From: Proteiniphilum sp. UBA5384 | Lineage (GTDB): Bacteria; Bacteroidota; Bacteroidia; Bacteroidales; Dysgonomonadaceae | Length of the DNA: 64,000 nt | Direction: 5' to 3' | Assembly: GCF_002410825.1 (NCBI RefSeq) | Contig: NZ_DHOS01000047.1 | Span: forward strand, 128,990 to 192,989 | Shown here: piece after piece, positions 61,178-64,000 of the stretch | Numbering within the stretch: the first letter of the stretch is position 1 | Layout of the letters: every line of letters begins with the position of its first letter | The notes under the pieces: generated by a model | Databases searched by the model: none | Seen by the model: only the letters and a program-made list of their open reading frames with translations | Told to the model about the DNA's origin: nothing | Position numbers and translations under genes: made by a program

Positions 61178-62428
61178 CTATTTCAAAATCAATTCTTCCG
61201 CAGTACCAAACGTTTCGTAGCTGGAAGTGATCACCTTTTCACCCGGTTCAAGCCCACTGGTTACTTCGTAGTAGTTGGGATTTTGCCGCCCGATGGTGAT
61301 CCTGCGTTTTACGGCTTTGTTTCCGTCCGGTGTGACGACGAAGATCCACTGCCCGCCGGTGGTCTGATAGAACGGTCCACGGGGTATCAGGACTGCTTCG
61401 ACCGGTTGTCCGAGTTGCAGGCTGATATAATAGGTCTGTCCGGCGCGGATGTTGTCGGGCCGTTCACCCTCGAACATGAACTCTGTCCTGAACTGCTTGT
61501 CGCGCACTTCGGGGAATACTTTGCGCACGCGCAGCGCGAAGTTTTTGTCCTGCCGCTCAAAAGTGGCGTCGAGTCCGGTCCTTACCCGGTCGATATAGTG
61601 TTCGTCGATCATCGCTTCTACTTTGAAATCGGACAATACGCTGATCTGGCCGATGCGTCCCCCGGTAGGAATATTCTGTCCGATCTCCACATCCAGCAAA
61701 CCTAACTGCCCGTCCACGGGCGCTTTGATATTGAGGTTCTCACTCCGCTGACGTATCAGCATCAGGTTCTGGCGCATATTATGCAAGCTCTCCTCCATCT
61801 GGTCGATCTGCACGGTACGGTAAAGGGAATCCTGTTTTTGGCGTTCCACCACCAGTTGCCGTCCATCCACCGCGAATTCGTAATCCTCTTTGGCCTGCAG
61901 GTAATCTTCTTTAGAAGCCAAATCCTCTTCATACAGTTTCTTGTACTGCTCATACTTGCGCTGTTTGCGGGTCACATCAAGGTCGAGTTGCAGTTTTTCC
62001 TTTTTCAATGTGAGCCGGTCCTGTTCCATCGCTACCTGTGTATTGCGCAGGAAATTCTGTTTCTCGGCCAGTTGCGCTTCACTATCCAGAATGTTCAGGC
62101 TCAGCATCGGGTTACTCAGGCGGACAATTGGTTCCCCCCTTTTTACATCTGCTCCCTCTTCCACCAGTTTGGCCTCCACCATACCGCCTTCAATGGCACT
62201 CAACTGTATGGTACTGATCGGTTGTACCTGCCCGCTGACGCGTATATAGTCGTTAAACTCACCCCGTGTGGCAGACTGAATAGAAATGCGGTTACCCTCC
62301 ACATTCAATTTCGATGCGTGATTGCCGAAGATAAGCCATATAACAGCTATCAAAAATGCCACTCCTCCAAGGATGTAGGGGAGGTGTTTCTTCTTCAATC
62401 CCTTTTTCTTTTCAACTAAAATATCCAT
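61178..62428 (-). CDS. HlyD/MacA-type periplasmic adaptor
   Basis: The 416-residue product has one transmembrane helix at about 17-35, a split barrel-sandwich/biotinyl-lipoyl-like domain (RVSGQVQPISTIQLSAIEGG at about 64-83 and NLNIKAPVDGQLGLLDVEIG at about 235), separated by a long coiled-coil hairpin (AEKQNFLRNTQVAMEQDRLT through LMLIRQRSEN). A beta-barrel and membrane-proximal domain follow. The protein links inner-membrane permeases with the TolC-type channel encoded just upstream (49-nt gap). Confidence 0.93.
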   Translation of the reverse strand: MDILVEKKKGLKKKHLPYILGGVAFLIAVIWLIFGNHASKLNVEGNRISIQSATRGEFNDYIRVSGQVQPISTIQLSAIEGGMVEAKLVEEGADVKRGEPIVRLSNPMLSLNILDSEAQLAEKQNFLRNTQVAMEQDRLTLKKEKLQLDLDVTRKQRKYEQYKKLYEEDLASKEDYLQAKEDYEFAVDGRQLVVERQKQDSLYRTVQIDQMEESLHNMRQNLMLIRQRSENLNIKAPVDGQLGLLDVEIGQNIPTGGRIGQISVLSDFKVEAMIDEHYIDRVRTGLDATFERQDKNFALRVRKVFPEVRDKQFRTEFMFEGERPDNIRAGQTYYISLQLGQPVEAVLIPRGPFYQTTGGQWIFVVTPDGNKAVKRRITIGRQNPNYYEVTSGLEPGEKVITSSYETFGTAEELILK

Positions 62429-62477
62429 AATTTTTTCAACTAAAAACTAATAAGCACCTTTCCACTTAATCACCTAA

Positions 62478-63815
62478 TCACTTTCCCCCTTCCACAAATG
62501 ATTCTCCGTTGTAATACCGCACCAACCGCGCTTTGAGCCGGTATTGCAATTCCGCATTCATTTCTTCGGCTTTTGCTTCTACTACCCGATTGGCACTGGT
62601 ATGCAACTCAAGTGGGCTGATCAATCCCTCTTCGTACTTCCTTTGATTGGCTTCATGTGCGGTCTCCATCGCTTCCCGCTGTTTCACAGCCTGCCGGTAA
62701 GCATCCGCCTGGCCATTCATATCCGCCACGGACTGCTCAATCTCACTGTAGAGCGTGCGGAGGGTTTCCTGAAATTCGCTCTCGGCAATAATCACCTGCG
62801 CCTTACTCCGCTTATAATTGGTCGTTTTTGAGAAACCGGTGAACAGGGGCACGGACAATGTAAATCCCACATAACTCCCCCGTTTGTTTTTGAGCTGATC
62901 CCAAAAGGGTTCATAATCACTTCCGTTGAGGTACCTTGCAAACCCTGAGGATATACCTGCCTCCATCGAGATGACCGGGGAAAAGCCCCCCATGGCTACA
63001 CGTTTGTTCATTTGCTGTACTTTCAATGCCGACTCGGCAGACAGTGCCCTGGGATTGATCACCCTGGCTGTTTCATAAATGGCCGACACCGTTTCTCCCG
63101 ATTTGACGATCAACACGTCGGATTGCTCATCCGTGATATCCAATTCATCCTCTATCGGAAAATTCATTCTCTCTTTGAGCAGTATGATACCGATGGTCAG
63201 CAAGTTTTTTTGACGTGTAAGATTATAGATATCTGCTGCTTCTTTCGCCGCCATTTCCGCCACGTCGGGTTTGGCTTTCATCCCCAGCTCTTCCATCCGT
63301 TTGGCCTGCTTCATGTTATTGGCGCTCTCTTCTGCCTGCTCCTCTGCCAGCTGTACCATCCGTTTGTAATACAAGACATTGAAAAAAGACTCCATGGTAT
63401 CATACGCTACCATTTCCCGCTCTTGCTCCAGCTGCTGTTTTCCGGCGAGTTTACTGGCTTTTTGCATTCTAACCCTGTAAATATTCGACAAACCATCGAA
63501 GAGTGTCAGGCTGGAATAGAGCGAATAGGCATTGCTGAAAGAGTTAATATCGATGTAGGTATTTGTATCGTAATCGATTCCACGCCCGAAGTTGAAATAG
63601 GCATTCGTATTGACACTTAGCGATGGAAGCAGTCGGCCGATAGCACTCATGTAATCTTGCTGGTATATAGCATTTTGTGCGTTTTGCTTGTTGATTTTCG
63701 GACTGTTTTCTACCGCATACCGTATGCAATCGTCCAACGTCCATTGTCTTTCCTGTGCCTGCAACCAGGTGCCTGCAACCACTAAAAACAGCAATATGGG
63801 AAAAATTTTATTCAT
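62478..63815 (-). CDS. TolC-family outer membrane efflux protein
   Basis: The 445-residue product has a signal peptide (cleavage about residue 20 before QERQW), then the repeated OEP helix-strand pattern: WTLDDCIRYAVENSPKINKQ, PSLSVNTNAYFNFGRGIDYD, LFDGLSNIYRVRMQKASKLA, with a matching second half (PVISMEAGISSGFARYL, LSVPLFTGFSKTTNYKRSKA). It should form the trimeric outer-membrane channel of the system. It is the first gene of the operon. Confidence 0.94.
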   Translation of the reverse strand: MNKIFPILLFLVVAGTWLQAQERQWTLDDCIRYAVENSPKINKQNAQNAIYQQDYMSAIGRLLPSLSVNTNAYFNFGRGIDYDTNTYIDINSFSNAYSLYSSLTLFDGLSNIYRVRMQKASKLAGKQQLEQEREMVAYDTMESFFNVLYYKRMVQLAEEQAEESANNMKQAKRMEELGMKAKPDVAEMAAKEAADIYNLTRQKNLLTIGIILLKERMNFPIEDELDITDEQSDVLIVKSGETVSAIYETARVINPRALSAESALKVQQMNKRVAMGGFSPVISMEAGISSGFARYLNGSDYEPFWDQLKNKRGSYVGFTLSVPLFTGFSKTTNYKRSKAQVIIAESEFQETLRTLYSEIEQSVADMNGQADAYRQAVKQREAMETAHEANQRKYEEGLISPLELHTSANRVVEAKAEEMNAELQYRLKARLVRYYNGESFVEGGK

Positions 63816-63846
63816 ATTGATTGGATGCTTTCTTGTTTAGAATATA

Positions 63847-63865
63847 CCAACCAATACCGTGCCAA
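63847..63865 (-). promoter_or_regulatory. Sigma-54-like promoter of the efflux operon
   Basis: On the - strand the sequence reads TTGGCACGGTATTGGTTGG. TGGCAC is a perfect -24 element; the -12 element (TGGT) keeps the G but not the usual TTGC. It lies about 32 nt before the first ATG. Confidence 0.5.
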
Positions 63866-63918
63866 AACAATTATCATACTGTATATGAATAGATTGACAA
63901 TATAATAAATTATTGGAT

Positions 63919-63957
63919 TTGTAAAATTATTTTACATGGGTGTTGATAATTTTACAA
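63919..63957. promoter_or_regulatory. Dyad operator between divergent promoters
   Basis: TTGTAAAATTAT at 63919-63930 and its exact complement ATAATTTTACAA at 63946-63957 form a 12-bp inverted repeat with a 15-nt centre. GTAAAATTATTTTAC (63921-63935) is itself palindromic, so there are three ATTTTAC-type half-sites. Confidence 0.6.
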
Positions 63958-63974
63958 TATTTTGAGTACATTTG
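63943..63974 (+). promoter_or_regulatory. Promoter for a + strand gene beyond the window
   Basis: TTG at 63943-63945, 21-nt spacer, TACATTTG at 63967-63974. The right arm of the dyad lies between the two boxes, so a regulator bound there should repress this promoter. Confidence 0.55.
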
Positions 63975-64000
63975 CATTTTAGAACCTGTTTTGAATTTAT

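Noticed and set aside
61781..62419. A 212-codon + strand frame inside the adaptor gene
   Set aside because: Antisense shadow of the coiled-coil coding sequence; the translation is Leu/Phe-rich without domain features.

Overview
The window is chromosomal DNA from an anaerobic member of the Bacteroidales, most like the Dysgonomonadaceae/Porphyromonadaceae (Proteiniphilum, Petrimonas, Dysgonomonas type). The support is a fimbrillin-type (type V pilus) lipoprotein operon, a PorV subunit of the type IX secretion system, Rex, ATP-dependent PEP carboxykinase, bactofilin, FtsX-like permease arrays, and repeated use of the Bacteroidetes promoter form TTTG-N19-21-TAnnTTTG with weak Shine-Dalgarno sites. 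The genus is an inference; no 16S rRNA gene is present.

Region 1 (1-15.6 kb) is one + strand surface operon entering from the left edge. It holds the tail of a TPR-bearing protein, a FimB/Mfa2-like lipoprotein, and seven fimbrillin-family lipoproteins. Two of these are giant four-module proteins of about 1060 residues and two carry GLUG-type repeats. All seven have a lipobox followed by a T-R motif, the expected site for Arg-type maturation. The operon ends at a strong hairpin at 15556-15600.

Region 2 (15.8-47.4 kb) is mostly conserved core genome: flavodoxin, tRNA-Arg(CCT), bactofilin with an M23 peptidase, a DUF1080 lipoprotein, pckA, upp, a GT2 glycosyltransferase, thioredoxin-fold lipoproteins (two lacking the active-site cysteines), a YifB/ComM ATPase, an M15 peptidase, dnaX, gpmA, a MATE exporter with a CyuA-like cysteine desulfidase, DUF2851, an Ig-like lipoprotein, DUF3108, rex, an FAH-family enzyme, porV, ispF, a degenerate methyltransferase-like protein, a PduO-type adenosyltransferase, DUF2795, trxA and dnaE. 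DUF2851 and dnaE each contain an in-frame stretch of related purine-rich repeat DNA.

Region 3 (47.4-50.3 kb) is an accessory cassette: an AraC-family regulator, a hexapeptide acetyltransferase and an alpha/beta hydrolase. Two copies of a 40-bp element, each made of two 17-bp direct half-sites 22 bp apart, lie exactly 21 nt upstream of the -7 boxes of the regulator and of the acetyltransferase. This looks like an autoregulatory AraC operator.

Region 4 (50.3-63.8 kb) is a - strand operon for a tripartite efflux or envelope ABC system: TolC-family channel, HlyD/MacA-like adaptor, three large FtsX/MacB-type permeases, a LolD/MacB-like ATPase, the C-terminal remnant of another permease, a fourth intact permease, and a short unrecognised reading frame. 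Upstream lie a sigma-54-like promoter, a 12-bp dyad and a divergent promoter, suggesting a regulator gene just outside the window.
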